NCBI GenBank assembly: GCA_012728995.1
Contig: JAAYEB010000022.1
Span: 1-33,495, forward strand
From: Fibrobacter sp.
Lineage (GTDB): Bacteria; Fibrobacterota; Chitinivibrionia; Chitinivibrionales; Chitinispirillaceae
Direction of reading: 5' to 3'
Length of the DNA stretch: 33,495 nucleotides
Position numbers and translations under genes: made by a program. This document shows positions 8,279-16,370 of the stretch, piece after piece; position 1 is the stretch's first letter, and each line of letters starts with the position of its first letter. A model generated the notes under the pieces. It was given only the letters and a program-made list of their open reading frames with translations, did not search any database and was not told the DNA's origin.

Positions 8279-9066
8279 TGAAAAATAATCCGTTCAAAAA
8301 CTCTTTTTATTGAAACTGCTTTTGCAGTAGTGTCGTCAGTTTCTATGATTACACCATTTATCATGGGGCCCTTGTCAGCCGGATCGAAACGGACATGAGT
8401 CTGAAGAAGAAAACGGCGAAGCACCTGTTCTTTTTTCATTCCAATTACAGAATCTTCGGGACCGGTCATACCTGCATCGCTTATAAAGGCTGTTCCGCCT
8501 GGAAGAATTTTTTCATCGGCAGTTTGTACATGTGTATGTGTTCCAAGCACTGCACTTACCTGTCCGTCAACATATTGTGCAAACGCCATTTTTTCACTTG
8601 TTGCTTCAGCATGGAAATCTACCAGAATATGACTGGTCTGTTCTTTGATCTGATCTATTGCACTTTTTCCGATTCGGAACGGATCATCAAGCGCTTCATG
8701 TACAAAAGTTCTTCCCTGTAGATTGATCACCCCTATAGTACGACCATCACCAAGTTCAAATACAGTAGAACCATGGCCAATATTTCCTGGTGGATAGTTC
8801 AGAGGACGAAGAACAGTTGGAGTATCAAGAAAGCTGTATTCATTATCCGGAATTGAAAAAGAGTGATTACCACCTGTAACTATATGAACTCCATATTTTC
8901 GGAGTTTTTTAAATATGTTTGAAGTCAGCCCTCGGCCGCCTGCTGCGTTTTCTCCATTCGCGATACAAACATCAATCGAGTTTTCTTTTATGAGGGATTG
9001 AAGTCTCTGAGCCAGGACCCGTCGTCCGGTATTACCGAAAATGTCTCCAATAAACAGTATTCTCAT
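8275..9066 (-). CDS. ymdB: YmdB family metallophosphoesterase (2',3'-cyclic nucleotide phosphodiesterase)
   Basis: With the start at 9066 the protein has 263 residues and begins MRILFIGDIFGNTGRR, matching the family's N-terminus. Metal-binding motifs are GDIFG, NGENAAGG, GGNHSF, DFHAE and GTHTHVQT. The family hydrolyses 2',3'-cyclic nucleotides and, in Bacillus subtilis, affects RNase Y activity and development. Its position next to rny therefore makes functional sense. A longer frame to 9105 exists, but its 13 extra codons run through the rny terminator stem (9099-9120) and do not match the family, so I reject it. No good ribosome site precedes 9066. Confidence 0.92.
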   Translation of the reverse strand: MRILFIGDIFGNTGRRVLAQRLQSLIKENSIDVCIANGENAAGGRGLTSNIFKKLRKYGVHIVTGGNHSFSIPDNEYSFLDTPTVLRPLNYPPGNIGHGSTVFELGDGRTIGVINLQGRTFVHEALDDPFRIGKSAIDQIKEQTSHILVDFHAEATSEKMAFAQYVDGQVSAVLGTHTHVQTADEKILPGGTAFISDAGMTGPEDSVIGMKKEQVLRRFLLQTHVRFDPADKGPMINGVIIETDDTTAKAVSIKRVFERIIFQ

Positions 9067-9090
9067 TTTATAAAATCTGAATTGAATGCG

Positions 9091-9120
9091 AAAAAAAAGA
9101 GACATACTGTTGTATGTCTC
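9091..9120 (-). terminator. intrinsic terminator downstream of rny
   Basis: On the minus strand GAGACATAC, loop AACA, GTATGTCTC form a perfect 9-base-pair stem (9099-9107 with 9112-9120) followed by eight U (9091-9098). It starts 11 bases after the rny stop and ends 25 bases before the ymdB ATG. Confidence 0.9.
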
Positions 9121-9130
9121 TGGTGTTAAC

Positions 9131-10708
9131 TTATTTGGCGTATTCTATAAATCTGCTTTCACGTATTATCGTAACTTTGATCTGGCCCGGATACTCCATT
9201 TCTTCCTGGATTTTAAGAGATATTTGCCCGGCCATCTCTTCTGCCTGCGCGTCATTAACAATTTCCGGTTCGACCATACATCTTATTTCACGCCCGGCCT
9301 GAATTACATAAGCTTTTTGTACCCCACGGAACGAATCAGCAATCTCTTCAAGCTTGTTCAGCCGGTTTATATAATTGGTGAGTGTTTCTCTTCGTACACC
9401 AGGCCGTGTGCTGGAAATCGTATCTGCAGCCTGAATAAGGACAGGAATAACCGAAATCGGCGGAACGTCTTCATGATGTGCAGCAATTGCATTACAGATG
9501 ATTTCATTTTCACCGTTTTTGGAAGCCAGCTCAGCACCAAGTTCAGAATGTGTACCTTCTACTTCACGATCAATTGCTTTTCCTATATCGTGAAGAAGTC
9601 CGGCACGTACAGCCATTTTGGGATCCAGACCTAATTCTGATGCCATGAGTCCTGCAAGTATTGCGACCTCTTTACTGTGTTGAAGTACATTCTGGCCATA
9701 TGAGGTTCTGTATTTTAATCGTCCCAGCATCTCAACCAGTTTTGGCTTTAACCCATGTACATCAAGTTCAAAAATCACCTCTTCAGCGGCATCTTTCATA
9801 ATTCTTTCGAGTTCTTTTTCGCTTTTTTTGATTAACTCCTCTATTCGTCCCGGATGAATTCTCCCATCAGTAATAAGCTTTTCCAGTGCCAACCGTGCAA
9901 TTTCACGACGTATTGGGTCGAATCCCGAAAGAATAACAGCTTCAGGCGTATCGTCAACAATTACATCAATTCCGGTAGCCTCTTCAAAAGAACGAATATT
10001 TCTTCCCTCACGCCCGATAATTCTACCTTTCATTTCATCATTGGGCAGATGAACAACAGAAACAGTAGACTCGACTGTCGTATCTGCGGCACAACGTTGT
10101 ATGGCCTGAATGGTTATTTCTTTAGATTCTCTTTCGGCTTCCAGTTTAGCTTTGTCTTTTATTTCCTTTATCATTTGAGCGCACTCATATCGCACCTGAC
10201 TTTCTAGGTTCTGAAGAAGAATTTTTTTAGCTTCTTCCTGCGTCATATGAGAGATTCTTTCCAGTTTTTCGTTTTCCTGAGCTATAAGACGGGTAAGTTC
10301 ATTATCTTTTGTGCGTAATGTCTTTTCTTTGGAATTAAGGAAATTTTCTCTTGCAGCAAATTCAGATTCCCGTTTATTTGTGACCTCTTCCCGTCTTTTA
10401 AGGTCAAGATCCATCTCTTTTAGCCTTTGCTGTTCCTGTCTTAACTGCTCTCTTGTTTTGGCAGCTTCTTTTTCAAAACCGGATTTAGCTTTAAACCATT
10501 CATCTTTTGCCTCGAGGATAGCAGTTTTTTTCTGAAGTTCAGCCTCATTCTTAGCCTCCTTCAACATCCGGTCTGCTTCCTTCCGGATCTCTTCTTCCTG
10601 TTTTTCTCTGTATTTGCGATCGACCAATACCCGCCAGTAAAGACCGCATGAAAAACCAGCTATTATACCAACAATTCCGATTATTATTAAAATGAGTGGA
10701 CCACCCAT
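9131..10708 (-). CDS. rny: ribonuclease Y
   Basis: The product has 525 residues, the usual RNase Y length. An N-terminal membrane anchor (about residues 4-26) is followed by a long charged coiled coil (about 30-190), a KH RNA-binding domain with GREG at 232-235, and an HD domain with the metal pair H373-D374 in HDIGKAID. RNase Y is a membrane-attached endoribonuclease that starts mRNA decay. The start is well supported: AGGAGG lies 6 bases before the ATG. It has its own putative promoter behind zapA and a strong terminator after the stop. The next gene encodes YmdB, a known partner in B. subtilis. Confidence 0.96.
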   Translation of the reverse strand: MGGPLILIIIGIVGIIAGFSCGLYWRVLVDRKYREKQEEEIRKEADRMLKEAKNEAELQKKTAILEAKDEWFKAKSGFEKEAAKTREQLRQEQQRLKEMDLDLKRREEVTNKRESEFAARENFLNSKEKTLRTKDNELTRLIAQENEKLERISHMTQEEAKKILLQNLESQVRYECAQMIKEIKDKAKLEAERESKEITIQAIQRCAADTTVESTVSVVHLPNDEMKGRIIGREGRNIRSFEEATGIDVIVDDTPEAVILSGFDPIRREIARLALEKLITDGRIHPGRIEELIKKSEKELERIMKDAAEEVIFELDVHGLKPKLVEMLGRLKYRTSYGQNVLQHSKEVAILAGLMASELGLDPKMAVRAGLLHDIGKAIDREVEGTHSELGAELASKNGENEIICNAIAAHHEDVPPISVIPVLIQAADTISSTRPGVRRETLTNYINRLNKLEEIADSFRGVQKAYVIQAGREIRCMVEPEIVNDAQAEEMAGQISLKIQEEMEYPGQIKVTIIRESRFIEYAK

Positions 10709-10740
10709 CTAAACCTCCTGGATATACGTGAATTTATTTT

Positions 10741-10757
10741 AAAAGGAGCTTTGCTCC
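10741..10757 (-). terminator. short terminator-like hairpin in the rny leader
   Basis: On the minus strand GGAGC-AAA-GCTCC is followed by TTTT (10741-10744). It lies after zapA and about 33 bases before the rny ATG. The stem is only 5 base pairs, so termination would be partial. It may end zapBA transcripts or act as an attenuator for rny. Confidence 0.4.
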
Positions 10758-10772
10758 CATTTCTCAAAATAG

Positions 10773-10803
10773 GTTATAATTCAAATACTGAAAAACAAGT
10801 CAA
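10773..10803 (-). promoter_or_regulatory. putative promoter for rny
   Basis: TTGACT (10798-10803) is followed, reading on the minus strand, by ATTATA after 17 bases (10775-10780) or TATAAC after 19 (10773-10778). The -35 match is strong and the -10 match moderate. It lies in the 146-base zapA-rny gap and would start rny transcription independently of zapBA. Confidence 0.4.
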
Positions 10804-10854
10804 ATTCAGACTGTTCCGGGGAGGAGAGAAAGATAGAGTCGGGCTGCAAATAAA

Positions 10855-11178
10855 TCAGATATGGTGTGCCTGGTCCTGGTCTTGCAGCGCACATTCGATT
10901 TTATGATTGAGAGATGTCAGTTGATCGTGAAGCTTGCGCAAATCTCTGCCATCCTCTTCATATTTGGCTTTTAATTCAAACAGTTCACCCGCTATATTAA
11001 GTGCAGATAAAACAGCAATTTTCATATGATCCCTTGATGCTGTTGTATTATGAATTTCAGCCATTTTCGAATTAACATACTGAGCAATTTGTTTCGTTGT
11101 TTCTGCGTCAACATCACCTTTTATTGCGTATTCCACACCAAAAATGACAACACGAACGCTTTCATTTGATGAGCCCAT
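10855..11178 (-). CDS. zapA: cell division protein ZapA
   Basis: The product has 107 residues with the ZapA pattern: an N-terminal beta-rich segment (VRVVIFGVEYAIKGDVDAET), the helix QIAQYVNSKMAEI, the family signature KIAVLSALNIAGELFELK, then a C-terminal coiled coil. ZapA binds FtsZ and bundles protofilaments at the division site. The ATG has a good ribosome site (GGGAGG at 3-8 bases). It follows the small coiled-coil gene at 11214 by 35 bases and presumably forms an operon with it. Confidence 0.92.
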   Translation of the reverse strand: MGSSNESVRVVIFGVEYAIKGDVDAETTKQIAQYVNSKMAEIHNTTASRDHMKIAVLSALNIAGELFELKAKYEEDGRDLRKLHDQLTSLNHKIECALQDQDQAHHI

Positions 11179-11213
11179 ATACCTCCCGAACAGCTAAGGT
11201 ATTTTTGACTTCT

Positions 11214-11477
11214 TTATTGAACTGCTTCAAGTTTTGCAAGCAAACCCTGAATCTTTTCAGCCGTAAGACTCAGTTTTTCCTGATTACCCTGAGAATCGGT
11301 CCTGATACTTTCAAGTTCACTTTTAAGCTGTGCGTTTTCGGCTTCCATCTGGGCAATTGTTTCACTGGATTGATCCAACTCCTCTTTAAGGCGTGAGTTT
11401 TCCTGACGTATATTTTCCAGTGTTGAGATAAGTGCCTGGACTTTATGCTCTAATTCATTCAGAAATTCTATAGACAA
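11214..11477 (-). CDS. zapB: ZapB-like coiled-coil cell division protein (TTG start)
   Basis: The product has 87 residues and is almost entirely a coiled coil, with leucines at heptad spacing (for example LEHKVQALISTLENIRQENS and LKSELESIRTD). Size, composition and position directly before zapA fit ZapB, which stabilises the Z-ring through ZapA. Coiled coils resemble each other, so homology to true ZapB is not certain. The start is TTG at 11475-11477, supported by GGGAG 8 bases upstream; no ATG fits. It appears to be transcribed from the promoter at 11557-11585. Confidence 0.65.
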   Translation of the reverse strand: MSIEFLNELEHKVQALISTLENIRQENSRLKEELDQSSETIAQMEAENAQLKSELESIRTDSQGNQEKLSLTAEKIQGLLAKLEAVQ

Positions 11478-11541
11478 GTTAATCTCCCTTCATAAGTATA
11501 TTATTTTTGGGCTCAAAAAGCCTCTAATTAAACATAAATCT

Positions 11542-11585
11542 GCACTGATTGCAATTATTATAAATATGTTAATAATCAGTGCGAA
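11542..11585 (-). promoter_or_regulatory. putative zapB-zapA promoter flanked by an inverted repeat
   Basis: On the minus strand TTCGCA (11580-11585), 17 bases and a perfect TATAAT (11557-11562) make a plausible promoter. A perfect 9-base inverted repeat, GCACTGATT (11542-11550) and AATCAGTGC (11574-11582), spans the -10 box with one arm touching the -35 box and the other near the expected start. A second repeat (ATTATTA/TAATAAT) is nested inside. This geometry suits a repressor operator, but no regulator is known. Confidence 0.45.
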
Positions 11586-11617
11586 ACAGCTACAATTTCA
11601 AATATATACCAACGCCG

Positions 11618-11639
11618 AAAAAAATGCCAGAAGCATTTT
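11618..11639 (-). terminator. putative intrinsic terminator after pheT
   Basis: On the minus strand AAAATGC (11633-11639), loop TTCTG, GCATTTT (11621-11627) form a stem followed by TTT. It begins 44 bases after the pheT stop and precedes the zapB promoter. The stem is A-T rich, so efficiency may be modest. Confidence 0.5.
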
Positions 11640-11683
11640 CATCGAGTAATATTATCATAGCACTTTTAAGAAATCAATACATT

Positions 11684-14074
11684 TCATGAACGCAGCTTTG
11701 CGCCAAGTTTCGAATGTACTTTTTTTACTATCGCCGAACTGATTGCTTCAGATTCCTTGTCTGTAAGAGTCTTTTCCGGTGAACGGAACTTTACACTGAA
11801 AGTAATGCTTTTTTTTCCCGATCCCAGTTTTTCACCTCTGTACAAATCAAACGGAGTAACCTCTTCAATTAATGGAGAAATATCCCAAATAATGGATATT
11901 ATGGATGATGCACTTATACTTTCATCCATAACAAAACAAAAATCCCGTTCCAATGCAGGAAATTTCGGTAGCGGTTTATACACAGGATGCGGCAGGGGAG
12001 ACTGTAAAAAATCTGTTATATCAAGTTCGGCATAAAAAACCTGAGTTTCTATATCAAAAAACTTGCATGTTTCCACAGAGACTCTTCCTGCAGTCCCTTT
12101 TATTAAATCACGAAAGATTACACGTGATACATCCCCTTCAAATATTTTTCCCGATTCAGGCTCAGACTCAAATACAAAAGATCCTGTACCAACATAAGTT
12201 GCTAATCTCTCAAGAATTCCTTTTAATATGTAAAAATCAACCGGAACCGGCGACGTATTCCATCCCTTTTCCAGATAATTCCCCTCTATGATAATACCGA
12301 GTATATCTCTTTCTTCAAATTCACCCGAAGGTAGTATCTGGAAAATTTTTCCAATCTCAAATAATTGATTGTTGAGATTCTTTCTGTTAAGATTATACGA
12401 CAGAATTTCCAGCATGCTGCCGACTAATGTAGTTCTCATTCCGGCCATTTCCGGATTGAGCGGATTAAGCAGTTTCACAGGCTTCTTTTCAGGAGTCAGA
12501 AAAGAACACTTGCTTTCAGAAGTCAAACTATTTGTAACGATCTCGTTTAATCCCGAAAATGCACAGGCATGCCTGATCCTGTCCGTGATTTTTTCGATTG
12601 ATGGAAGATCTGTATAAAGTGAAACAGATGCTTTTTCTGAAGGTACTATATTATCATAACCGAACAAACGCCCTGTTTCCTCAATCAAGTCTACTTCAAA
12701 GGAGAGATCATGACGAAAAAGTGGTATCGTACAATCTATACTGTTTTCAGATCTTTCTGAGCATTTGATTCCCAGTGAAGTCAAATATGAAACAATCTGC
12801 TCTTTGGACAGTTGGACACCTAACAGTTTTGAAGCCCGTGAAGGACGAATTGAAATATTACGGCACTTTAGTGGCTGAGGATAAACATCAAGCAGCCCCT
12901 CTGAAATCTGGCCACCGGCGATTTCCTTTATTAATTGGGCCGCAGTATTTAAGCTGTCGATAAGTGCTTTGTCTGGATCGACTCCCCTTTCAAAACGATA
13001 TGAAGAATCGGTTGAAAGACCAAGCCTTTTGGAAGTTTTTCTGATACCAACCGGCTCGAAATAGGCACACTCCAGGAATACATCAGTTGTTGAATCCTGA
13101 ATTTGTGATCCGGCACCGCCCATAATACCTGCAAGGGCAACAGCTCGTTTTTCATCACAAATCAACAGGTCATCAGCAAGAAGTTTCCTCTCAATTCCGT
13201 CAAGAGTTGTAAAGTGTTGCTCCTTGTCGCTCTTTTTGACAATGATTTTATGACCATTGATTGAAAAGTAATCAAATGCATGCATCGGCTGACCATACTG
13301 TATCAGGATAAAATTTGTTATGTCAACCACATTGTTGATCGGCCGAATTCCTGCCAGTGATAATCTCTGTTGCATCCATCGTGGTGAAGGTCCGATTTTG
13401 ACACCGCGTACAAGCCGACCGCAGTAACGAGGGCAGCCGGACTGGGATTCAATTTTTATTGTTATCGAATCAGTTGTTTTTTCATCACTGTTTTCAAGTG
13501 GTTTTCTGGATGGATCTTTCAGGGGGAGATCATATTTTGCACTAATTTCACGTGCAACACCAAGGATACTAAGACAATCTCCACGATCCGGTGTGATTTC
13601 TATCTCTATTACAGTATCATCAGGAAAATATACAGAAAGCTCTTCACCGATTTTACAATCCGGATCGAGATCCATTATGCCGCTATGATCTTCAGATAAC
13701 CCCAGTTCCTGTTGGGAACATAACATTCCATAAGACTCAATTCCACGAATTTTGGCCTTTTTAATAACAAAATCAGGGCTGAGTTTTGTACCGATTTCGG
13801 CCAGAGCCGTAATCATTCCAGGTCTGACATTAGGAGCACCACATACAATGGACAGAATTTCCCCGCTGCCATTATCAACTTTGCATAAAGAAAGTTTGTC
13901 GGCATTAGGGTGTTTCGATGTTTCAAGTACTTTCGCGACTTTTACACCTGAGGGAACTTGAAAATACTCGATTGAAGCTACTTCAAGACCTGCAGAAGTT
14001 AAAGCATCGGCAAGTTCCTTTGCAGGCACATCAATATCAACAAAATCTTTCAGCCAGCTATAAACTATTCTCAT
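11684..14074 (-). CDS. pheT: phenylalanine--tRNA ligase beta subunit
   Basis: The product has 796 residues, the bacterial PheT length. It starts MRIVYSWLKDFVDIDVPAKE, has the tRNA-binding (EMAP-like) domain at about 40-150 with SKHPNADKLSLCKVD, the B3/B4 editing domain including GIMGG and SYRFERGVD, the B5 domain, and a C-terminal FDX-ACB anticodon-binding domain (PLPKFPALERDFCFV). With PheS it forms the alpha2-beta2 enzyme that charges tRNA-Phe and removes mischarged tyrosine. It follows pheS by 24 bases in the thrS-infC-rpmI-rplT-pheST cluster. The ribosome site is weak. Confidence 0.96.
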   Translation of the reverse strand: MRIVYSWLKDFVDIDVPAKELADALTSAGLEVASIEYFQVPSGVKVAKVLETSKHPNADKLSLCKVDNGSGEILSIVCGAPNVRPGMITALAEIGTKLSPDFVIKKAKIRGIESYGMLCSQQELGLSEDHSGIMDLDPDCKIGEELSVYFPDDTVIEIEITPDRGDCLSILGVAREISAKYDLPLKDPSRKPLENSDEKTTDSITIKIESQSGCPRYCGRLVRGVKIGPSPRWMQQRLSLAGIRPINNVVDITNFILIQYGQPMHAFDYFSINGHKIIVKKSDKEQHFTTLDGIERKLLADDLLICDEKRAVALAGIMGGAGSQIQDSTTDVFLECAYFEPVGIRKTSKRLGLSTDSSYRFERGVDPDKALIDSLNTAAQLIKEIAGGQISEGLLDVYPQPLKCRNISIRPSRASKLLGVQLSKEQIVSYLTSLGIKCSERSENSIDCTIPLFRHDLSFEVDLIEETGRLFGYDNIVPSEKASVSLYTDLPSIEKITDRIRHACAFSGLNEIVTNSLTSESKCSFLTPEKKPVKLLNPLNPEMAGMRTTLVGSMLEILSYNLNRKNLNNQLFEIGKIFQILPSGEFEERDILGIIIEGNYLEKGWNTSPVPVDFYILKGILERLATYVGTGSFVFESEPESGKIFEGDVSRVIFRDLIKGTAGRVSVETCKFFDIETQVFYAELDITDFLQSPLPHPVYKPLPKFPALERDFCFVMDESISASSIISIIWDISPLIEEVTPFDLYRGEKLGSGKKSITFSVKFRSPEKTLTDKESEAISSAIVKKVHSKLGAKLRS

Positions 14075-14098
14075 AATAATCTTTTTAAAAAAATGTAG

Positions 14099-15133
14099 TC
14101 AGAACTGTTTTAAAAAACGCAAATCGTTTTCATAAAAAAGACGGATATCTTCGATACCAAATTTCAGGAGTGCGATTCGTTCTATACCTATACCGAACGC
14201 AAAACCGGTATATTTCTCGCTGTCTACTCCGGCACTTTTGAAAACGTTTGGATGAACCATTCCTGCTCCCAGCACTTCAAGCCATCCGGTTTTTTTACAA
14301 ATACTGCAACCAGAGCCTTTACAAAGAAAACACTCCACATCAATCTCGACACTTGGCTCAGTAAATGGAAAGAAACTCGGCCGAATTTTGAGTTTTGTCT
14401 TTTCGTCAAAAAAACGTCGGGAAAATGCAAGCAGGGTTCCTTTCAGATCTGCAAAACTGACATTCTCATCAACATATAATCCTTCAATCTGATGAAAAAG
14501 GCAGTAGGATCTGGAGCTTATTTCCTCATTGCGGTAAACGCGGCCAGGCATGATACTTCGAATAGGAGGTTTTTGTTTCTCCATTACCCGTATCTGTACC
14601 GGTGATGTTTGAGTCCGCAGAAGCATTTTATCAGAAATATAAAAGGTATCCTGCATATCACGTGCAGGATGGTACTCTGGTGTATTAAGAGCTTCAAAAT
14701 TATAGAAATCACTCTCCACTTCAGGGCCGTATGCGGTTGTAAAACCCATACTGAGAAAAATATCCCTGATTTCATTACGAATCTGCATCAGGGCATGAAG
14801 ACTTCCCCGGGGGAAAGGATACCCTGGTAAACCTGGATCAAGTGGTATTCTGTGATCTGCTTTTTCTGCACTACGCCAGGGAGCAGCATTAAATTGTTCT
14901 TCAATATCAGACCGTAACTTGTTTGATAATGCACCGAACTCCTTACGCTGATCCTCAGGGACATTTGGTATGGATTTTAGCAGACTTCTGATAATACCTT
15001 TTTTTCCAAGGTATTTAATCCTGAACTGCTCCGCACCTGCTTCATCATGTATTGACTTGAGTTCCTTTTCCGCATCAGTACGAAGTTGATCAAGATACTG
15101 GATTGTATATGCGGTATCTGAATCTGATGTCAT
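14099..15133 (-). CDS. pheS: phenylalanine--tRNA ligase alpha subunit
   Basis: The product has 344 residues from the ATG at 15131-15133. Class II motifs are visible: motif 2 in RVYRNEEISSRSYCLFHQIE and motif 3 in FAFGIGIERIALLKFGI, close to the C-terminus. A four-cysteine insertion (CFLCKGSGCSIC) precedes the catalytic GWLEVLGAGMV and looks like a small metal-binding knuckle found in some PheS proteins. The frame extends one codon to a TTG at 15136, but AAGG at 6 bases favours the ATG. It catalyses adenylation of phenylalanine together with PheT and sits 8 bases after rplT. Confidence 0.95.
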   Translation of the reverse strand: MTSDSDTAYTIQYLDQLRTDAEKELKSIHDEAGAEQFRIKYLGKKGIIRSLLKSIPNVPEDQRKEFGALSNKLRSDIEEQFNAAPWRSAEKADHRIPLDPGLPGYPFPRGSLHALMQIRNEIRDIFLSMGFTTAYGPEVESDFYNFEALNTPEYHPARDMQDTFYISDKMLLRTQTSPVQIRVMEKQKPPIRSIMPGRVYRNEEISSRSYCLFHQIEGLYVDENVSFADLKGTLLAFSRRFFDEKTKLKIRPSFFPFTEPSVEIDVECFLCKGSGCSICKKTGWLEVLGAGMVHPNVFKSAGVDSEKYTGFAFGIGIERIALLKFGIEDIRLFYENDLRFLKQF

Positions 15134-15141
15134 CAATAACC

Positions 15142-15489
15142 TTATGCTTTTACTGTTTCAACGACTTTTTTAAATGCTTCCGGTTCATGAAGAGCCAGAT
15201 GAGCCAGAGTTTTTCTGTTCAGCTCAATGCCCTTCTCTTTCAAGCCGCCGATAAGAGTACGATATGGAATCCCATTCAAACGCGCCGCTGCATTGATTCT
15301 TACTATCCATAATGAACGGAAATTACGTTTCTTTTGTCTGCGATCCCGATAAGCAAAATTACCTGAACGGAAAAATGAATCTTTTGCAATAGAATAACAG
15401 CTTCCCCGTTTACCAAAATAGCCAGAAGCATGGCTTAAGATTTTTTTGCGTTTAGCCCGTGATGCGACACGGTTTTTTGCCCTAGGCAT
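15142..15489 (-). CDS. rplT: 50S ribosomal protein L20
   Basis: The product has 115 residues, very basic, with the L20 hallmarks RAKRKKILSHASGYFGKRGS, RDRRQKKRNFRSLWIVRINA and YRTLIGGLK. L20 binds 23S rRNA early in 50S assembly; in E. coli it also represses translation of rpmI-rplT by binding its own mRNA. The ATG has a strong AAGGAG at 5 bases. It lies directly after rpmI, the usual arrangement. Confidence 0.97.
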   Translation of the reverse strand: MPRAKNRVASRAKRKKILSHASGYFGKRGSCYSIAKDSFFRSGNFAYRDRRQKKRNFRSLWIVRINAAARLNGIPYRTLIGGLKEKGIELNRKTLAHLALHEPEAFKKVVETVKA

Positions 15490-15523
15490 AAGAACTCCTT
15501 TATAGAAAGATTATTATACTCAA

Positions 15524-15718
15524 TTACACTTCAATCATTGTACGAAGCTTTTTTTCCACACCTTTAAAAATCAATGTGGTTTTTCTCAGGTTACGTTTCC
15601 TTTTTCTGCTTTTTTTATTAAGGATATGACTTTTATACGCCTTTTTGCGTTTCAGATGACCATTGGCAGTAATTTCAAATCTTTTACGTGCACAACTACG
15701 ACTTTTCATCTTAGGCAT
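15524..15718 (-). CDS. rpmI: 50S ribosomal protein L35
   Basis: The product has 64 residues, basic, starting [20 protein letters not shown] and containing [13 protein letters not shown] and [11 protein letters not shown], the typical L35 pattern. GGGAG lies 6 bases before the ATG. It sits between infC and rplT, as in most bacteria. Confidence 0.97.
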   Translation of the reverse strand: MPKMKSRSCARKRFEITANGHLKRKKAYKSHILNKKSRKRKRNLRKTTLIFKGVEKKLRTMIEV

Positions 15719-15765
15719 TTTTATCTCCCATATTCAAAAAGTTGCCGGCTTTCAAAACTGTTAGC

Positions 15766-16359
15766 CTATTCTGATTTTTCTTTTTTTCGTTCTGTTTCAA
15801 GCTTACGATTAAACTCATTAATTTTTGTTTTATCTGGAACATATATAGAGGTCATATTTCGCCCCTCCATTTTACCCGAAACTTCTATTTGAGCAAGATC
15901 CGAAAGACATTCATCCATACGTTCGAGCACTTTTTTGCCAAAATCAATATGAGTAATCTCTCTTCCCCTGAAAACTACAGTTGCTTTTACCCTGTCTCCT
16001 TTAAGGAGAAATTTACGGGCGTGATCCTTTTTAAAATTAAAATCGTGTTCATCTGTTTTAGGGTGCAGTTTAATCTCTTTAAGATGCACCACATGCTGCT
16101 TCTTTTTTGCCTCTTTTGCCTTTTTTGATTTTTCGTATTTGAATTTACCATAGTCCATTATTCGGCAAACAGGCGGGTCTGCCATAGGTGCAATTTCCAC
16201 CAGATCAAGCCCTGCTTCATTAGCCCGAATAAGAGCTTCAGATACGGTCATGATTCCAACCGCTTCACCAGCAGCACCAATTAATCTTATTCTCGGCGCT
16301 CTTATTTCATTGTTAATCCGTGTAGAGTCATCTCTTTTTTGCGGACGAAATCTATTAAT
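15766..16359 (-). CDS. infC: translation initiation factor IF-3, ATT start codon
   Basis: IF-3 blocks premature joining of the 50S subunit and checks start codon and initiator tRNA on the 30S subunit. From the ATT at 16357-16359 the protein has 197 residues. The N-terminal domain begins RINNEIRAPRIRLIGAAGEA, and the linker and C-terminal domain include GLDLVEIAP, CRIMDYGKFKYE and the Lys-rich linker. The first in-frame ATG (16249-16251) would remove about 36 residues of the conserved N-terminal domain. No ATG, GTG or TTG lies between it and the in-frame stop at 16378-16380. The ATT sits 5 bases after GGAGG, which itself abuts the thrS stop. A rare start codon is the known basis of IF-3 self-regulation in E. 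coli, where infC also uses AUU. Confidence 0.95.
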   Translation of the reverse strand: MNRFRPQKRDDSTRINNEIRAPRIRLIGAAGEAVGIMTVSEALIRANEAGLDLVEIAPMADPPVCRIMDYGKFKYEKSKKAKEAKKKQHVVHLKEIKLHPKTDEHDFNFKKDHARKFLLKGDRVKATVVFRGREITHIDFGKKVLERMDECLSDLAQIEVSGKMEGRNMTSIYVPDKTKINEFNRKLETERKKEKSE

Positions 16360-16370
16360 AAGGACCTCCT

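Noticed and set aside
9067-9105. Longer ymdB start at 9105
   Set aside because: The extra codons read through the terminator stem of rny, and the family N-terminus MRILFIGDIFG begins at 9066.
10709-10854. 6S RNA in the zapA-rny gap, as found near zapA in some bacteria
   Set aside because: The gap is only 146 bases and lacks the long closed stem with a central bubble; it is better explained by a promoter and a short hairpin.
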